Shown here piece after piece: positions 45,315-57,676 of a stretch of 64,000 nucleotides of DNA (its first letter is position 1; each line of letters starts with the position of its first letter). A program made the translations under genes and the position numbers. A model generated the notes under the pieces. The model was not told the origin of the DNA. It did not search any database and saw only the letters and a program-made list of their open reading frames with translations. The stretch spans positions 62,001-126,000 of the forward strand of contig NZ_AUMN01000002.1 of the NCBI RefSeq assembly GCF_000430705.1. Direction: 5' to 3'. The stretch comes from Arthrobacter castelli DSM 16402 (lineage in GTDB: Bacteria > Actinomycetota > Actinomycetes > Actinomycetales > Micrococcaceae).

Positions 45315-48008
45315 ATGAAGTCGCACGAGATTGCACGGCGCTGGACAGAATTCTTTTCGGCCAGGGGGCACAGCGTTGTCCCGTCGTCGTCCCTTGTCTC
45401 GAATGATCCGTCCCTGCTGTTCACAGTGGCCGGTATGGTGCCGTTCATACCGTATCTGACCGCCCGCCAGACTCCTCCATACAACCGCGCCGTCAGCGTC
45501 CAGAAGTGCATCCGCACGGCCGATATCGAAGAGGTCGGCAAGACCGCCCGGCATGGCACCTTCTTCCAAATGTGCGGCAACTTCTCCTTCGGCGACTACT
45601 TCAAAGACGACGCCATCACCTTTGCCTGGGAACTACTGACCTCACCGGTCGAGGCCGGCGGATACGGCCTGGCCCCGGAGCGTTTGTGGGTCACCGTCTA
45701 TGAGGACGGCGACGAGCGCGACGACGAAGCGCGCGCCATCTGGCACGACAAGATCGGCCTGCCCCACGAGCGGATCCAGGGCACCGGCAAGGCCGACAAC
45801 TACTGGCATGCCGGCCAGGCCGGGCCGGGCGGACCCTGCTCGGAGATCTACTACGACCGAGGGCCGGCCTACGGCATCGAAGGCGGGCCCGTAGCGGACG
45901 AGACGCGGTACATCGAGCTGTGGAACCTGGTGTTCATGCAGTACCAGCTCTCCGAGGTACGCAGCAAAGAAGACTTCGACGTCGTCGGCGAACTGCCGAG
46001 CAAGAATATCGACACCGGCCTGGGCCTGGAACGACTGGCCCTCGTGCTGCAGGGCGTCGACAATATGTACGAGACCGACCAGGTGCGTCCGGTGCTCGAT
46101 GCGGCGGCGGCGCTCTCCGGCAAGGAATACACCAGCGCCGAGTCGGACGACGACCCCCACCACGCCGATGATGTGCGGATGCGGGTGGTGGCCGACCATA
46201 TCCGCTCGGCGCTGATGCTGATCAGCGACGGCGTCACACCCTCGAATGAGGGTGGCGGCTACGTGCTGCGCAGGCTGATCCGGCGGGCGGTGCGCGCCAT
46301 GCGGCTCCTCGGCGTCGAGCAGGCCTGCCTGCCGGACCTGCTGCCCGTCTCCCGCGACGCGATGAAACAGACCTACCCCGAGGTGGAATCCGATTTTGAG
46401 CGGATCAGCCGCGTCGCCTACGCCGAGGAAAAATCGTTCCTGCGCACTATCGCCTCGGGTACTGCCCGGTTGGAGCAATCCGTCGCCGCGTCCAAGGCCG
46501 CCGGCTCGGCGCTGTCCGGGTCGGACGCGTTCACCCTGCATGACACGTATGGTTTCCCCATCGACCTGACGCTGGAAATGGCCGAAGAAGCCGGGGTGAA
46601 GGTCGACGAGGCCGGATTCCGGACCCTGATGAATGAACAGCGTGAGCGTGCGCAGGCCGACGCCAAGCAAAAGAAGCTCGGGCACGCGGATGTGTCGGTG
46701 TTCAACACCCTGCTCGCCGCCGGCAATACGGCCTTTACCGGCTATGACGAACTCACCACCGAATCCACAGTGCGCGGTGTGATCAAGGACGGCGCCAATG
46801 TCCCGGCCGCCCGTGCCGGCGAAGACATTGAACTTGTCCTCGATGCCACCCCGTTCTACGCGGAGGCCGGCGGACAGGCCGCCGACGTCGGCATGATCAC
46901 CGGCGACGGATACGTGGTCGAAGTGCGCGATGTGCAGAGCCCGGTCAAGGGGCTGATCGTGCATAAAGGAACTGTCCGCGAAGGGGAAGTCAGCAGCGGC
47001 TCGCAGGCGCTGGCCGCCGTCGATCCCCAGCGCCGGCAGTCCGCCGAACAGGCACACTCGGGAACCCACATTGTCCATGCGGCACTGCACCAGGTCCTCG
47101 GCCCGGAAGCGATGCAGCGCGGATCGTTCAATAAGGCCGGCTACCTGCGGTTCGACTTCGCCTGGGGCGAAGGCCTGAGCCAGGCGGCGGCCAGCGAGGT
47201 CGAGGAAGTCTCCAATCTTGCCATCCGCAACGATTTTCCCGTCGAGACCAAGGTGATGCCGCTGCAGCAGGCCAAGGACATGGGGGCGACCGCACTGTTT
47301 GGCGAGGCCTACGGGGACCAGGTCCGGGTCGTGGAAATCGATGGTGCGTGGTCGCGCGAACTGTGCGGCGGCACGCACGTGGGATCCACCTCCAGGATCG
47401 GCTCCCTGACGCTGCTCGGCGAGCAGTCCGTGGGATCCGGGAACCGCCGGGTCGAAGCGTTCGTCGGGATGGAGGCCTTCCGCCACCTCGCCGCCGAACG
47501 CGCCCTGGTCACCGAATTGTCCGACATGATGAAGGTTCCCTCGGCCCAGCTGCCCGAGCGGATCTCGGCGACCCTGAACAAGCTCAAGACGGCCGAGAAG
47601 GAACTGGACCGGCTGCGCCAGGAACAGCTGGCCGCCTCCGCCGCAGCCCTGCTGGACTCGGCCCGTGACGTGGCCGGGGTGCGGCTGGTGACCCACGACG
47701 CCGGCGAGGTTTCGGGCGCGGACGATCTGCGGTCGCTGGCACTCGACCTGCGCAACCGGCTGGGCTCCGGGCCCTCGGCTGTCGCAGTGGCCGGACGGTC
47801 GAAGAACCGTCCGCTGGTGTTGGTGGCGACGAACGAACAAGCCCGCGCCACCGGCGTCAAGGCAGGTTCCCTGGTCAAGCTGGCGGCCGGCATCCTGGGC
47901 GGTGGCGGCGGCGGCAAGGACGACGTCGCGCAGGGCGGCGGTTCCGACCCCGGCCAAATCGCTGCCGCCTTGTCCGCCATTACCGATGCGATCGCCCGGC
48001 GGGGCTGA
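45315..48008 (+). CDS. alaS: Alanyl-tRNA synthetase
   Basis: Charges tRNA-Ala and edits mischarged Ser/Gly. The 897 residues hold the class II core (FFSARGHSVVPSSSLV, TFFQMCGNFSFGDYFK, GGGYVLRRLIRRAVRAMRLLG). The editing domain has the zinc ligands in HSGTHIVHAAL and CGGTHVGSTSRIG, and a C-Ala dimerisation region ends with GGGGGGKDDVAQGGGSDPGQ. A TATATT lies just before the start. It heads the co-directional run through ruvX, mltG and the aro genes. Confidence 0.97.
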   Translation: MKSHEIARRWTEFFSARGHSVVPSSSLVSNDPSLLFTVAGMVPFIPYLTARQTPPYNRAVSVQKCIRTADIEEVGKTARHGTFFQMCGNFSFGDYFKDDAITFAWELLTSPVEAGGYGLAPERLWVTVYEDGDERDDEARAIWHDKIGLPHERIQGTGKADNYWHAGQAGPGGPCSEIYYDRGPAYGIEGGPVADETRYIELWNLVFMQYQLSEVRSKEDFDVVGELPSKNIDTGLGLERLALVLQGVDNMYETDQVRPVLDAAAALSGKEYTSAESDDDPHHADDVRMRVVADHIRSALMLISDGVTPSNEGGGYVLRRLIRRAVRAMRLLGVEQACLPDLLPVSRDAMKQTYPEVESDFERISRVAYAEEKSFLRTIASGTARLEQSVAASKAAGSALSGSDAFTLHDTYGFPIDLTLEMAEEAGVKVDEAGFRTLMNEQRERAQADAKQKKLGHADVSVFNTLLAAGNTAFTGYDELTTESTVRGVIKDGANVPAARAGEDIELVLDATPFYAEAGGQAADVGMITGDGYVVEVRDVQSPVKGLIVHKGTVREGEVSSGSQALAAVDPQRRQSAEQAHSGTHIVHAALHQVLGPEAMQRGSFNKAGYLRFDFAWGEGLSQAAASEVEEVSNLAIRNDFPVETKVMPLQQAKDMGATALFGEAYGDQVRVVEIDGAWSRELCGGTHVGSTSRIGSLTLLGEQSVGSGNRRVEAFVGMEAFRHLAAERALVTELSDMMKVPSAQLPERISATLNKLKTAEKELDRLRQEQLAASAAALLDSARDVAGVRLVTHDAGEVSGADDLRSLALDLRNRLGSGPSAVAVAGRSKNRPLVLVATNEQARATGVKAGSLVKLAAGILGGGGGGKDDVAQGGGSDPGQIAAALSAITDAIARRG

Positions 48009-48016
48009 GCATTACT

Positions 48017-48601
48017 GTGTCATCGGCCGGTGGCCTGACGCCCGGAGTGCAACTCGGTGTCGACGTCGGGCTCGTGCGAGTGGGACTTGCCGTGTGCGAT
48101 CCGCACGGCATGATCGCCACGCCGGTTAAGACCCTGAAGCGTGATGCGAAGAAGAATTCCGACGTCCGCGTGGTCATCCGCGAAGCCTCCGAACGGAATG
48201 CCACCCGGATTTTCGTGGGACTGCCACGCACCCTGCGCGGGGGCGAAAGCGCCTCCGCGCAGATGGCACGGGAATATGCTTCACTACTGGCCGCCGCTGC
48301 CGGCCAGGCGGGAATCGACGCCGAAATCCGGCTGATCGACGAACGGTTAAGCACGGTCAGCGCACACCGGTCCCTGCATGCCGCTGGTGTATCGGGACGT
48401 AATCATCGTAAAGTGGTGGATCAGGCAGCTGCAGTTGGCATCCTTCAACAAGCCATTGATATGCAGCGATCACTCAGCATGGACGTGGGGGACGTGGTGA
48501 GCCCCGGTGGCGGTGACGCGCCAGCCGGGCCAAACGGTCCGATTCCGGAGGAATCTGAAAGTCCGGTGCATCCTGCAAGGCGGGAAGGAGACGATCAGTG
48601 A
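48017..48601 (+). CDS. ruvX: Holliday junction resolvase-like nuclease RuvX (YqgF)
   Basis: A 194-residue RNase H-fold nuclease implicated in 16S rRNA 5'-end processing. Motifs: LGVDVGLVRVGLAVCDP, RIFVGLPRTLRGGESASA, LIDERLSTVSAHR and VVDQAAAVGILQQAID. A Pro/Gly/Glu-rich tail of about 30 residues follows. The stop overlaps the mltG start (GTGA). Confidence 0.93.
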   Translation: MSSAGGLTPGVQLGVDVGLVRVGLAVCDPHGMIATPVKTLKRDAKKNSDVRVVIREASERNATRIFVGLPRTLRGGESASAQMAREYASLLAAAAGQAGIDAEIRLIDERLSTVSAHRSLHAAGVSGRNHRKVVDQAAAVGILQQAIDMQRSLSMDVGDVVSPGGGDAPAGPNGPIPEESESPVHPARREGDDQ

Positions 48602-49812
48602 GCCGTGTACACCCCGGCGACACTCCGGCTGACTCCGATGAGGAGGCAGGCGAGGCGCCCGACCCCCACGAGTTCCTCTACGAACACACCGCCGAACACA
48701 TGCCCCTGAGCTCCCGCCGGGCACAGCGGCCCGCCCGGGAGCGGCGCAAGCGCCGCCGCCGGCGGACGATCGCGCTGACGGCCGCACTGGTCTTCTTCGC
48801 GGCGGTCGTCGTCTTCGCCGTTTCGTTCGTCGTGCCGTTCTTCACCGGCGGTGACGACTCGATGGCCGATTACCCGGGTCCCGGCACCGGGTCGGTGAAG
48901 GTCCAGGTGCAGCAAGGCGCCCCCTCGATCGGCATCGCGGAGAATCTGGTGGACAGCGGCGTCGTCGCGAGCACCGGCGCTTTCATGGAAGCGCTGGCCG
49001 CCGACGACAGCGGAAACGTGATCCAGCCGGGCACCTATGAATTGAAGCAGAAGATGCCGGCGGCCAAGGCTGTGGCCTCCTTGCTGAACACGGACCAGAC
49101 GGCCGTGCATTATGCCGCGGTGGACCGGGGGCTGCGCCAGCCGCAGGTGTTCAAGGTCTTGTCCGAGGCCTCCGGAATCCCGGTGAAGAAATTCGAGAAG
49201 CTGGCCGCCGACCCCACCCGGTTCGGCCTTCCCAAGCAGGCTCCGAGCCTCGAAGGCTACCTGTCGCCGGGCGAGTACCGATTCCCGCTGGACGCAGGCG
49301 CCGCCGACATCATCAACATGCTGGTCGACAAAACATTCGCGAACTTGAAGAAGGCCGGCGTCGAAGGCAAAAAAGAACAGTACCGGGTTCTAACGGTCGC
49401 CAGCATCATTGAGCACGAAGGCAATCCGAAGAGCTATGAAGAGATTGCGGGGGCCATCCAGAACCGGCTGCATGAGCCGATCAAGGAAATCGGCCGGTTC
49501 ATCCAATCCGATGCCACGGTGACCTATGGGCTGGGCCGCAAGAGCTACCAGGTCACTGACAAAGAAAAGAACGACAAGTCCAACCCGTACAACACCTACG
49601 CCAACCCGGGACTGCCCGTCGGGCCGATCGGTTCTCCGTCGCTGCCCGCGATTAAGGCGGCGGCGGATCCGCCCGAGAATCCGTATTATTACTGGGTCAC
49701 CGTGAATCTGGATACCGGAAAGACATTGTTCGCAGAACGCCATGCCGGGCACGTGAAGAACGTCAACAAGTTCCAGCAATGGTGCGATAACCATCAGGGC
49801 AGGTGTCAATAG
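48598..49812 (+). CDS. mltG: Endolytic murein transglycosylase MltG
   Basis: MltG cuts nascent peptidoglycan strands and sets glycan length. The 404 residues start with a charged cytoplasmic part (about 1-57). One membrane helix follows (TIALTAALVFFAAVVVFAVSFVVPFF), then a LysM-like domain and the YceG catalytic domain. The catalytic Glu is residue 272 (TVASIIEHEG), with IQSDATVTYGLG and YNTYANPGLPVGPIGSP beyond it. Confidence 0.95.
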   Translation: MSRVHPGDTPADSDEEAGEAPDPHEFLYEHTAEHMPLSSRRAQRPARERRKRRRRRTIALTAALVFFAAVVVFAVSFVVPFFTGGDDSMADYPGPGTGSVKVQVQQGAPSIGIAENLVDSGVVASTGAFMEALAADDSGNVIQPGTYELKQKMPAAKAVASLLNTDQTAVHYAAVDRGLRQPQVFKVLSEASGIPVKKFEKLAADPTRFGLPKQAPSLEGYLSPGEYRFPLDAGAADIINMLVDKTFANLKKAGVEGKKEQYRVLTVASIIEHEGNPKSYEEIAGAIQNRLHEPIKEIGRFIQSDATVTYGLGRKSYQVTDKEKNDKSNPYNTYANPGLPVGPIGSPSLPAIKAAADPPENPYYYWVTVNLDTGKTLFAERHAGHVKNVNKFQQWCDNHQGRCQ

Positions 49813-49815
49813 CAA

Positions 49816-50742
49816 GTGACAGGTCCCGCGCGCGCGGCCGTCCTTGGGTCACCGATCGGTCATTCCAAGTCGCCTGCGCTGCATCACGCCGCCTACCGCC
49901 ATCTCGGTGTTGACATCGCCTACAGCGCGGTGGAGATGACCCCGGAACAGCTGGAAGCCTATATGGATGGGCTCCGCGGGGATCCGGACACTACAGATGA
50001 TCAGGACACTACCGATAGCTGCTGGCGCGGTTTATCCGTGACCATGCCGCTGAAGTCGGCCATGGTGAAGTACGTCGACCGTCTCTCGGAGACGGCATCG
50101 GCCTTGGGAGTACTCAACACCGTCACGTTCGACGCCGGTGCCGCAGGCCCGACTCTGACCGGCCATAATACGGATGTCACAGGCATGATCCGGGCGATAA
50201 ACCACGCCGGCGGGACTACTGAACGGTCCGCGGTCATTCTCGGGGCGGGCGGCACCTCGCTGGCGGCCGCTGCGGCGCTGGCGGCGCTCGGGGTCGACCG
50301 GGTGTCGCTGTGTGTCCGTGATCCTGCCCGCGCCGCGGATACTGTCCGTTTCGCGGAAAGGGCGGGGCTTCAGGTCTCCGTCGTGCCGATGCAGGACAGC
50401 GCCGCAGTGTTGTCCGGAGCCCGGCTGGTGATCTCCACGCTGCCCCCGCACGCGGCCGACGCCATGGCCGCAGCGCCCCGGTTGCAGGGCCGGGTCGACG
50501 GCGGAGCGGGGATCCTGCTGGATGTGGCCTATGAGCCCTGGCCCAGCGCCTTGGCACAGACCTGGCGGGGCCGTGGCGGCGTGATAGTCCCTGGACTGGA
50601 AATGCTCCTCTATCAGGGCCTCGAACAGGTGCGGATGTTCACCGGCAGCAGTTTCCACGACGAGCCCGGCGTCATAAATGCAATGTGTGACGCGGTCCGC
50701 CTGCCCCGGAGGGACCCGCGGCCGCCGGACATGGCAGGATAG
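49816..50742 (+). CDS. aroE: Shikimate dehydrogenase
   Basis: Reduces 3-dehydroshikimate to shikimate. The 308 residues have [21 protein letters not shown] (substrate loop), [11 protein letters not shown] (catalytic Lys), [13 protein letters not shown] (catalytic Asp) and the NADPH loop [13 protein letters not shown]. An acidic insertion ([14 protein letters not shown]) near residue 60 is unusual. GTG 49816 is three bases past mltG. Confidence 0.94.
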   Translation: MTGPARAAVLGSPIGHSKSPALHHAAYRHLGVDIAYSAVEMTPEQLEAYMDGLRGDPDTTDDQDTTDSCWRGLSVTMPLKSAMVKYVDRLSETASALGVLNTVTFDAGAAGPTLTGHNTDVTGMIRAINHAGGTTERSAVILGAGGTSLAAAAALAALGVDRVSLCVRDPARAADTVRFAERAGLQVSVVPMQDSAAVLSGARLVISTLPPHAADAMAAAPRLQGRVDGGAGILLDVAYEPWPSALAQTWRGRGGVIVPGLEMLLYQGLEQVRMFTGSSFHDEPGVINAMCDAVRLPRRDPRPPDMAG

Positions 50743-50747
50743 TTCCC

Positions 50748-51946
50748 ATGTTGCGATGGCTTACGGCAGGAGAATCCCACGGCCCCTCCCTGGTGGGAAT
50801 ACTCGAAGGTGTGCCCGCCGGCGTCGAGGTGACGACCGGCATGATCCAGGCCGCGCTGGCGCGCCGCCGGCTGGGTTACGGCCGCGGGGCCCGGATGAAG
50901 TTCGAGCAGGATGAGGTCACTGTCACCGGCGGGGTCCGGCACGGGCTGACCCAGGGCGGCCCGGTCGCCGTCCAAGTAGGCAATACCGAATGGCCCAAGT
51001 GGGAAAAGATCATGGCCTCCGACCCGGTCGATCCCGCCGACGTTGAATCCCTGGCCCGCAACGCGCCGCTGACACGGCCCCGCCCCGGACACGCTGACTT
51101 CACCGGAATGCAGAAGTACGCCTTCGACGAGGCCCGTCCGGTGCTGGAGCGGGCCAGCGCCCGTGAGACTGCGACCCGCGTGGCACTTGGCACCGTGGCG
51201 GCGCAGCTGCTCAAGTCCCTGGGCATCGAACTGGTCAGCCACACCGTGTCCCTGGCCTCTGTGGAAGTGCCGCAGGGCGGCCCGCTTCCGGTCCCGGAAG
51301 ACGTCGCTGCCCTCGACGAGGATCCGCTGCGGTGCTTCGATCCGGACACCTCACAGGCGATGGTGGCCGAAGTCGATGCCGCGCATAAGGACGGCGAGAC
51401 CCTCGGCGGAGTCGTCGAAGTGCTTGCCTACGGCCTACCGCCCGGTTTGGGCAGCTATGTGCACTGGGACCGGCGCCTCGATTCGCGGCTGGCAGCGGCC
51501 CTGATGGGAATCCAGGCCATGAAGGGTGTCGAAATCGGTGACGGCTTGCGTACCGCGGCCCGCCGGGGGTCTGCGGCACACGACGAGATTGTCCGGGATG
51601 AGCACGGACGGATCTCGAGGGCCAGCAACCGGGCCGGTGGAATCGAAGGCGGCATGAGCATTGGCGAGGTGCTCCGGGTCAGGTCGGCGATGAAGCCCAT
51701 CGCGACCGTCCCGCGTGCGCTGCGCACCATCGACATCAGCACCGGCGAGGAAGCCAAGGCCCACCACCAGCGCTCGGACGTGTGCGCGGTTCCGGCTTCC
51801 GGGGTGGTGGCCGAAGCGATGGTGGCCTTGGTGCTGGCCGAGGCCGTGATGGAGAAATTCGGCGGCGATTCCATTTCAGAGACGCGTCGGAACCTGCACA
51901 GTTACCTGGCCGCGATCGACGGTTCATTGGACTCCTCGGGTATGCA

Positions 51947-51950
<4 letters not shown>
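50748..51950 (+). CDS. aroC: Chorismate synthase
   Basis: The FMN-dependent last step of the shikimate pathway, making chorismate from EPSP. The 400 residues show [48 protein letters not shown] and [14 protein letters not shown], plus the C-terminal block [19 protein letters not shown]. The stop overlaps the aroK start (ATGA). Confidence 0.97.
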
Positions 51951-53568
<1,618 letters not shown>

Positions 53569-53570
53569 GA

Positions 53571-53612
53571 CCCGGTGGTCGAGTAAGGCGTCCCACGCCG
53601 CACCGAGACCCG
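53571..53612. repeat. Intergenic GGTGGTCGAGTA...CGAGACCC element
   Basis: After the aroB stop comes GGTGGTCGAGTAAGGCGT, a short hairpin GGCGT-CCC-ACGCC (53587-53599), and CGAGACCCGG. It looks like one of the dispersed GGTCGAGTA...TCGAGACC repeats found between genes in Micrococcales and shares its ends with the array at 11046-11133. Confidence 0.5.
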
Positions 53613-53645
53613 GTAGAATAGACAGCCGGACCTTTTTTGCGCCCC

Positions 53646-53676
53646 TGAAGCACCGGCCGGTTGAAGCACCGGCCGG
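53646..53676. repeat. 15-bp direct repeat upstream of efp
   Basis: TGAAGCACCGGCCGG occurs at 53646-53660 and again at 53662-53676 in the efp leader. No function is evident. Confidence 0.7.
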
Positions 53677-53725
53677 CGTCGCACCAGCCGGTTCGAGACA
53701 ATGATCCTCAACGAAAGAGACACTT

Positions 53726-54289
53726 GTGGCGACAAGCAACGACATCAAGAACGGAACCGTGTTGAATTTGGACGGGCAGCTGTGGAGCGTCCTGGAGTTC
53801 CAGCACGTGAAGCCCGGCAAGGGCGGTGCGTTCGTCCGCACCAAGCTCCGTAATGTCGTGTCCGGCAAGGCCGTGGACAGGACCTTCAACGCCGGCGCCA
53901 AGGTTGACATGGCCAACGTTGACCGCCGGGATTATCAGTACCTGTACCAGGACGGCGAAGACTTCATCTTCATGGACACTGCCGACTACGACCAGATCAT
54001 GGTCCCCGGCGGCGTCGTTGGCAACGCCACCAACTTCATGCTGGAGAACCAGAACGTCAATATCGCCGTCCATGAAGGCACGCCGCTGTACATTGAACTG
54101 CCGCCGTCGGTCACGCTTCAAATCACTTACACCGAACCCGGCCTGCAGGGCGACCGTTCCAGCGGCGGCACCAAATCCGCGACGCTCGAGACGGGCTACC
54201 AGATCGGCGTCCCGCTGTTCGTGGACAACGGCACCAAGGTGAAGGTCGACACCCGCACCGGTGAGTATTTGGGACGCGTCAACGAGTGA
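53726..54289 (+). CDS. efp: Elongation factor P
   Basis: EF-P rescues ribosomes stalled at proline runs. The 187 residues have the KOW-like N-domain with the tip loop [15 protein letters not shown] (Lys32 at the tip) and two OB domains ([28 protein letters not shown]). GTG 53726; a TAGAAT at 53614-53619 could be its -10. It overlaps nusB by four bases. Confidence 0.96.
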   Translation: MATSNDIKNGTVLNLDGQLWSVLEFQHVKPGKGGAFVRTKLRNVVSGKAVDRTFNAGAKVDMANVDRRDYQYLYQDGEDFIFMDTADYDQIMVPGGVVGNATNFMLENQNVNIAVHEGTPLYIELPPSVTLQITYTEPGLQGDRSSGGTKSATLETGYQIGVPLFVDNGTKVKVDTRTGEYLGRVNE

Positions 54290-54696
54290 GTGCACGTTCC
54301 AAGGCGCGCCGCCGGGCCGTCGATATCCTCTTCGAAGCGGAGCAGCGTGAAGCGGCTCCGATCGAAGTACTGCGCGGGCGCCGCGAGAAAACCGAACAGG
54401 TCATCAACCCCTACACCGCCGACCTGGTCGAGGGAGTCGTGGCCCTGCAGGAAACCATTGATGAGCACCTGCAGACATATTCGCAGGGGTGGACGCTGGA
54501 GCGGATGCCGTCGGTCGACCGGATTATCCTCCGCATCGGAGCCTGGGAGTTGTTGTACAACGACGACGTTCCGGATTCGGTCGCCGTCAGCGAAGCTGTG
54601 GCGCTGTCCAGGATGCTCTCCACCGACGAATCACCAACATTCATTAATGGGCTGCTGGGACGGCTGCAACAGCTCAAACCCGGCCTGCTGGCATGA
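54286..54696 (+). CDS. nusB: Transcription antitermination factor NusB
   Basis: With S10, NusB binds boxA RNA and prevents early termination of rRNA operons. The 136-residue helical protein has [40 protein letters not shown] and TPTFINGLL-type ending ([12 protein letters not shown]). GTG 54286 overlaps the efp stop. Confidence 0.95.
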   Translation: MSARSKARRRAVDILFEAEQREAAPIEVLRGRREKTEQVINPYTADLVEGVVALQETIDEHLQTYSQGWTLERMPSVDRIILRIGAWELLYNDDVPDSVAVSEAVALSRMLSTDESPTFINGLLGRLQQLKPGLLA

Positions 54697-54728
54697 TACT
54701 TTAGCTACGCAAGCAACCTTTAAGGGCC

Positions 54729-54751
54729 GTCCAGTGAGGCGGGAAAGGAGG
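54729..54751 (+). promoter_or_regulatory. PyrR-binding translational control element of the pyr operon
   Basis: GTCCAGTGAGGCGGGAAAGG followed by AGG contains the GUGAGGC-type loop seen in PyrR-binding RNAs and runs directly into the GGAGG of pyrR, whose ATG is at 54760. In actinobacteria PyrR plus UMP is thought to bind here and block translation. Assignment is by pattern and position. Confidence 0.65.
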
Positions 54752-54759
54752 CAGCGCCC

Positions 54760-55344
54760 ATGACGAGCATGCCCGGATCTTCACAGCGGAGCGACCCACG
54801 GTCGCGTGTTGTGCTCTCGGCTGCGGATATTGACCGCGCCCTGACACGCATTGCCCACGAGCTCCTCGAGGCCAACAAGGGCCCCGACGACCTGGTGCTG
54901 CTGGGGATACCCCGCAGAGGCTTTCCTCTCGCCGAGCGGCTGGGGCGCAAACTCGCAACTTCGGATCCGGCCGTGGACCCCCCGGCGATCACCGGGCAGC
55001 TGGACGTGACAATGTTCCGCGATGACCTGCAGCACCATCCCACGCGTTCTCCTATGCCGACCCAGTTGCCGCCCACCGGCATCGACAACAAAGTGGTGGT
55101 GCTGGTCGACGACGTGCTCTACTCCGGCCGCACCATCCGGGCGGCGCTGGACGCCATCGTCGACCTGGGCCGGCCGCGCATCGTCCGGCTGGCAGTGCTG
55201 GTCGACCGCGGCCATCGTGAACTTCCGATCCGTGCCGACCATGTGGGCAAGAACCTGCCCACCTCCACCCGGGAGAAGGTCCGCGTGCAACTGGCCGAAA
55301 CGGACGCCGGCGAAGACCAGGTCGTCATCGAGGACCGGCCATGA
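54760..55344 (+). CDS. pyrR: PyrR, UMP-responsive pyr regulator / uracil phosphoribosyltransferase
   Basis: PyrR binds the pyr mRNA leader when UMP is high and also makes UMP from uracil. The 194 residues have the PRPP site [32 protein letters not shown] and [22 protein letters not shown]. It heads the pyrimidine operon and overlaps pyrB by four bases. Confidence 0.96.
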   Translation: MTSMPGSSQRSDPRSRVVLSAADIDRALTRIAHELLEANKGPDDLVLLGIPRRGFPLAERLGRKLATSDPAVDPPAITGQLDVTMFRDDLQHHPTRSPMPTQLPPTGIDNKVVVLVDDVLYSGRTIRAALDAIVDLGRPRIVRLAVLVDRGHRELPIRADHVGKNLPTSTREKVRVQLAETDAGEDQVVIEDRP

Positions 55345-56348
55345 GGCACCTGCTGTCAACATCGTCACTCAGCCATGCCGACAGCGTCGGCGTGCTCGAC
55401 GTGGCCGAGGAGATGGCCGCCGTCGGGCAACGCGAGGTGAAGAAGCTGCCCGCGCTGCGCGGCCGCACCGTGGTCAACCTCTTCTTCGAAGACTCGACCC
55501 GCACCCGGACCTCCTTCGAAGCCGCCGGCAAACGGCTGTCGGCGGATGTGATCAATTTCGCCGTCAAGGGTTCCTCGGTGTCGAAGGGCGAGTCCCTCAA
55601 AGACACCGCGCAGACACTTGAGGCGATGAGCGCCGACGCCGTCGTCATCCGCCATCCTTCCTCGGGGGCGCCGCACCGTCTCGCCTCCTCGGGCTGGATC
55701 GATGCTGCCGTGCTGAACGCCGGGGACGGCACCCACGAACATCCCACCCAGGCGCTGCTGGACGCGTTCACCCTGCGCCGGCACGCCGCGCAGCTCGCCG
55801 GCCGGAGCTCCAGCGGCACCGACCTGACCGGCATGCGGGTGGCTATCGTCGGTGACGTGCTGCATTCCAGGGTCGCCCGTTCCAACCTCTGGCTGCTGAA
55901 GACCCTCGGTGCCGAGGTGACGTTGGTTGCTCCGCCCACCCTGCTGCCGGTGGGGGCGCATGCCTGGCCCTGCACGATCAGCTACGACCTGGATGAAACC
56001 CTGCGCGGCGGCGTCGACGCGGTGATGATGCTCCGACTCCAAGCCGAACGCATGAACCAGGCCTTCTTCCCTTCGACGCGGGAATATTCGCGCAGTTGGG
56101 GCTTTGACGAGGCCCGCCTGGCGGCGCTGCAGTCCGCGGCCGGCGATACGGTGATTCTGCATCCAGGGCCAATGAACCGCGGGCTGGAGATTTCCGCGGC
56201 CGCTGCGGATTCGGACCGGTCGCTGATCCTGGACCAGGTGCGCAACGGCGTGTCCGTGAGGATGGCGGCGCTGTACCTGCTGCTCTCCGGCGAACACCAT
56301 CGAGGCACGGCAGACGTTCAGACCACGCAGAAAGGCACCTCCACGTGA
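55341..56348 (+). CDS. pyrB: Aspartate carbamoyltransferase catalytic subunit
   Basis: Joins carbamoyl phosphate and aspartate. The 335 residues have [19 protein letters not shown] (carbamoyl phosphate loop), [38 protein letters not shown] and the C-terminal MLRLQAERM with HPGPMNRG. No regulatory pyrI is present. Overlaps pyrR and pyrC (GTGA). Confidence 0.97.
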   Translation: MRHLLSTSSLSHADSVGVLDVAEEMAAVGQREVKKLPALRGRTVVNLFFEDSTRTRTSFEAAGKRLSADVINFAVKGSSVSKGESLKDTAQTLEAMSADAVVIRHPSSGAPHRLASSGWIDAAVLNAGDGTHEHPTQALLDAFTLRRHAAQLAGRSSSGTDLTGMRVAIVGDVLHSRVARSNLWLLKTLGAEVTLVAPPTLLPVGAHAWPCTISYDLDETLRGGVDAVMMLRLQAERMNQAFFPSTREYSRSWGFDEARLAALQSAAGDTVILHPGPMNRGLEISAAAADSDRSLILDQVRNGVSVRMAALYLLLSGEHHRGTADVQTTQKGTST

Positions 56349-57676
56349 GCGATTCGACGGGACGTTATCTGATCAGCGGAGCCGGCCTTGGCGCCGGCTC
56401 CGGCACGGATCTGTTGATTGAAGACGGACGGATTGCCGCCGTCGGCGCCGAGGCTGCCGGCAGCAACGCGGAAGTGATCGATGCCTCGGGCCTGATTGCG
56501 CTGCCCGGGCTGGTGGACATGCACACCCACCTGCGTGAGCCGGGCAGGGAGGACGCCGAAACGGTGGAGACCGGCTCGGCTGCTGCCGCGCAGGGCGGCT
56601 TCACGGCCGTACACGCCATGGCCAACAGCTCGCCGGTGGCCGACACTGCCGGCGTCGTCGAGCAGGTGCACCATCTGGGACTGCGCGCCGGCTGGGTGGA
56701 TGTGCGACCCGTCGGCGCCGTCACCATCGGTCTCGAGGGCCAGCGGCTGGCTGAGCTCGGAGCGATGGCCGGATCCCGTGCCGGGGTGCGGGTCTTTTCC
56801 GACGACGGGATCTGCGTCGCCGATCCGCTGCTGATGCGCCGGGCGCTCGAGTATGTCAAGGCGTTCGACGGCGTCATCGCCCAGCATGCCCAGGAACCGC
56901 GGCTGACCGAGGGCGCGCAAATGAACGAGGGCGCGGTGTCCGCCGTGCTCGGGCTGGCCGGCTGGCCGGCGGTGGCCGAGGAGTCCATCATCGCCCGGGA
57001 TGTGCTGCTGGCACAGCATGTCGGATCCCGGGTGCACGTCTGCCACGTTTCCACCGCCGGATCGGTGGAACTGATCCGCTGGGCCAAGCAGCGCGGCATC
57101 AAGGTCACCGCGGAGGTCACCCCGCACCACTTGTTGCTCACCGAGGACCTGGTGCACAGCTACGATCCGGTGTACAAGGTCAATCCACCGCTGCGCACGG
57201 ACGCTGACGTGCAGGCCCTGCGGGCGGGCCTGGCCGACGGGACGATCGACGTCGTGGGTACCGATCATGCCCCGCACCCGTCGGAGGCCAAAGACTGCGA
57301 ATGGGCCCAGGCCGCGATGGGCATGACCGGTCTGGAGACCGCCGTATCGGTGGTGCAGCAGACCATGGTCGACACCGGGATGCTGGACTGGGATGCCGTC
57401 GGGCGGATCATGTCCACCGGACCTGCCGCCATCGGCCAGGTACCGGGACAGGGCCGCCCGCTGGCCGTCGGCGAACCGGCGAACATCACCCTGGTCGACC
57501 CTTCCGCGCGCCGGCAGGTGGAACCATCGGCCATGGCCACTAAGGGACGAAACAGTCCGTTTGCGGGCCGCGAGTTGCCCGGGGCCGTGATCGCCACGTT
57601 CTTCGGCGGCCACCCGACCGTCCTCGACGGCCGGTTGAATACTCCGGTGCAGGAGGCGGCCGCATGGAGCAAATGA
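56345..57676 (+). CDS. pyrC: Dihydroorotase
   Basis: Zinc enzyme closing carbamoyl aspartate to dihydroorotate; class I type of 443 residues. Metal ligands: [34 protein letters not shown] and [16 protein letters not shown]. The C-terminal block is [17 protein letters not shown]. Overlaps the following gene by 13 bases. Confidence 0.96.
   Translation: MSDSTGRYLISGAGLGAGSGTDLLIEDGRIAAVGAEAAGSNAEVIDASGLIALPGLVDMHTHLREPGREDAETVETGSAAAAQGGFTAVHAMANSSPVADTAGVVEQVHHLGLRAGWVDVRPVGAVTIGLEGQRLAELGAMAGSRAGVRVFSDDGICVADPLLMRRALEYVKAFDGVIAQHAQEPRLTEGAQMNEGAVSAVLGLAGWPAVAEESIIARDVLLAQHVGSRVHVCHVSTAGSVELIRWAKQRGIKVTAEVTPHHLLLTEDLVHSYDPVYKVNPPLRTDADVQALRAGLADGTIDVVGTDHAPHPSEAKDCEWAQAAMGMTGLETAVSVVQQTMVDTGMLDWDAVGRIMSTGPAAIGQVPGQGRPLAVGEPANITLVDPSARRQVEPSAMATKGRNSPFAGRELPGAVIATFFGGHPTVLDGRLNTPVQEAAAWSK

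Noticed and set aside
45642-47957. Open minus-strand frame of 771 codons inside alaS
   Set aside because: Antisense shadow of a clear alanyl-tRNA synthetase; composition is His/Gly/Arg-rich without any recognisable domain, typical of high-GC antisense frames.
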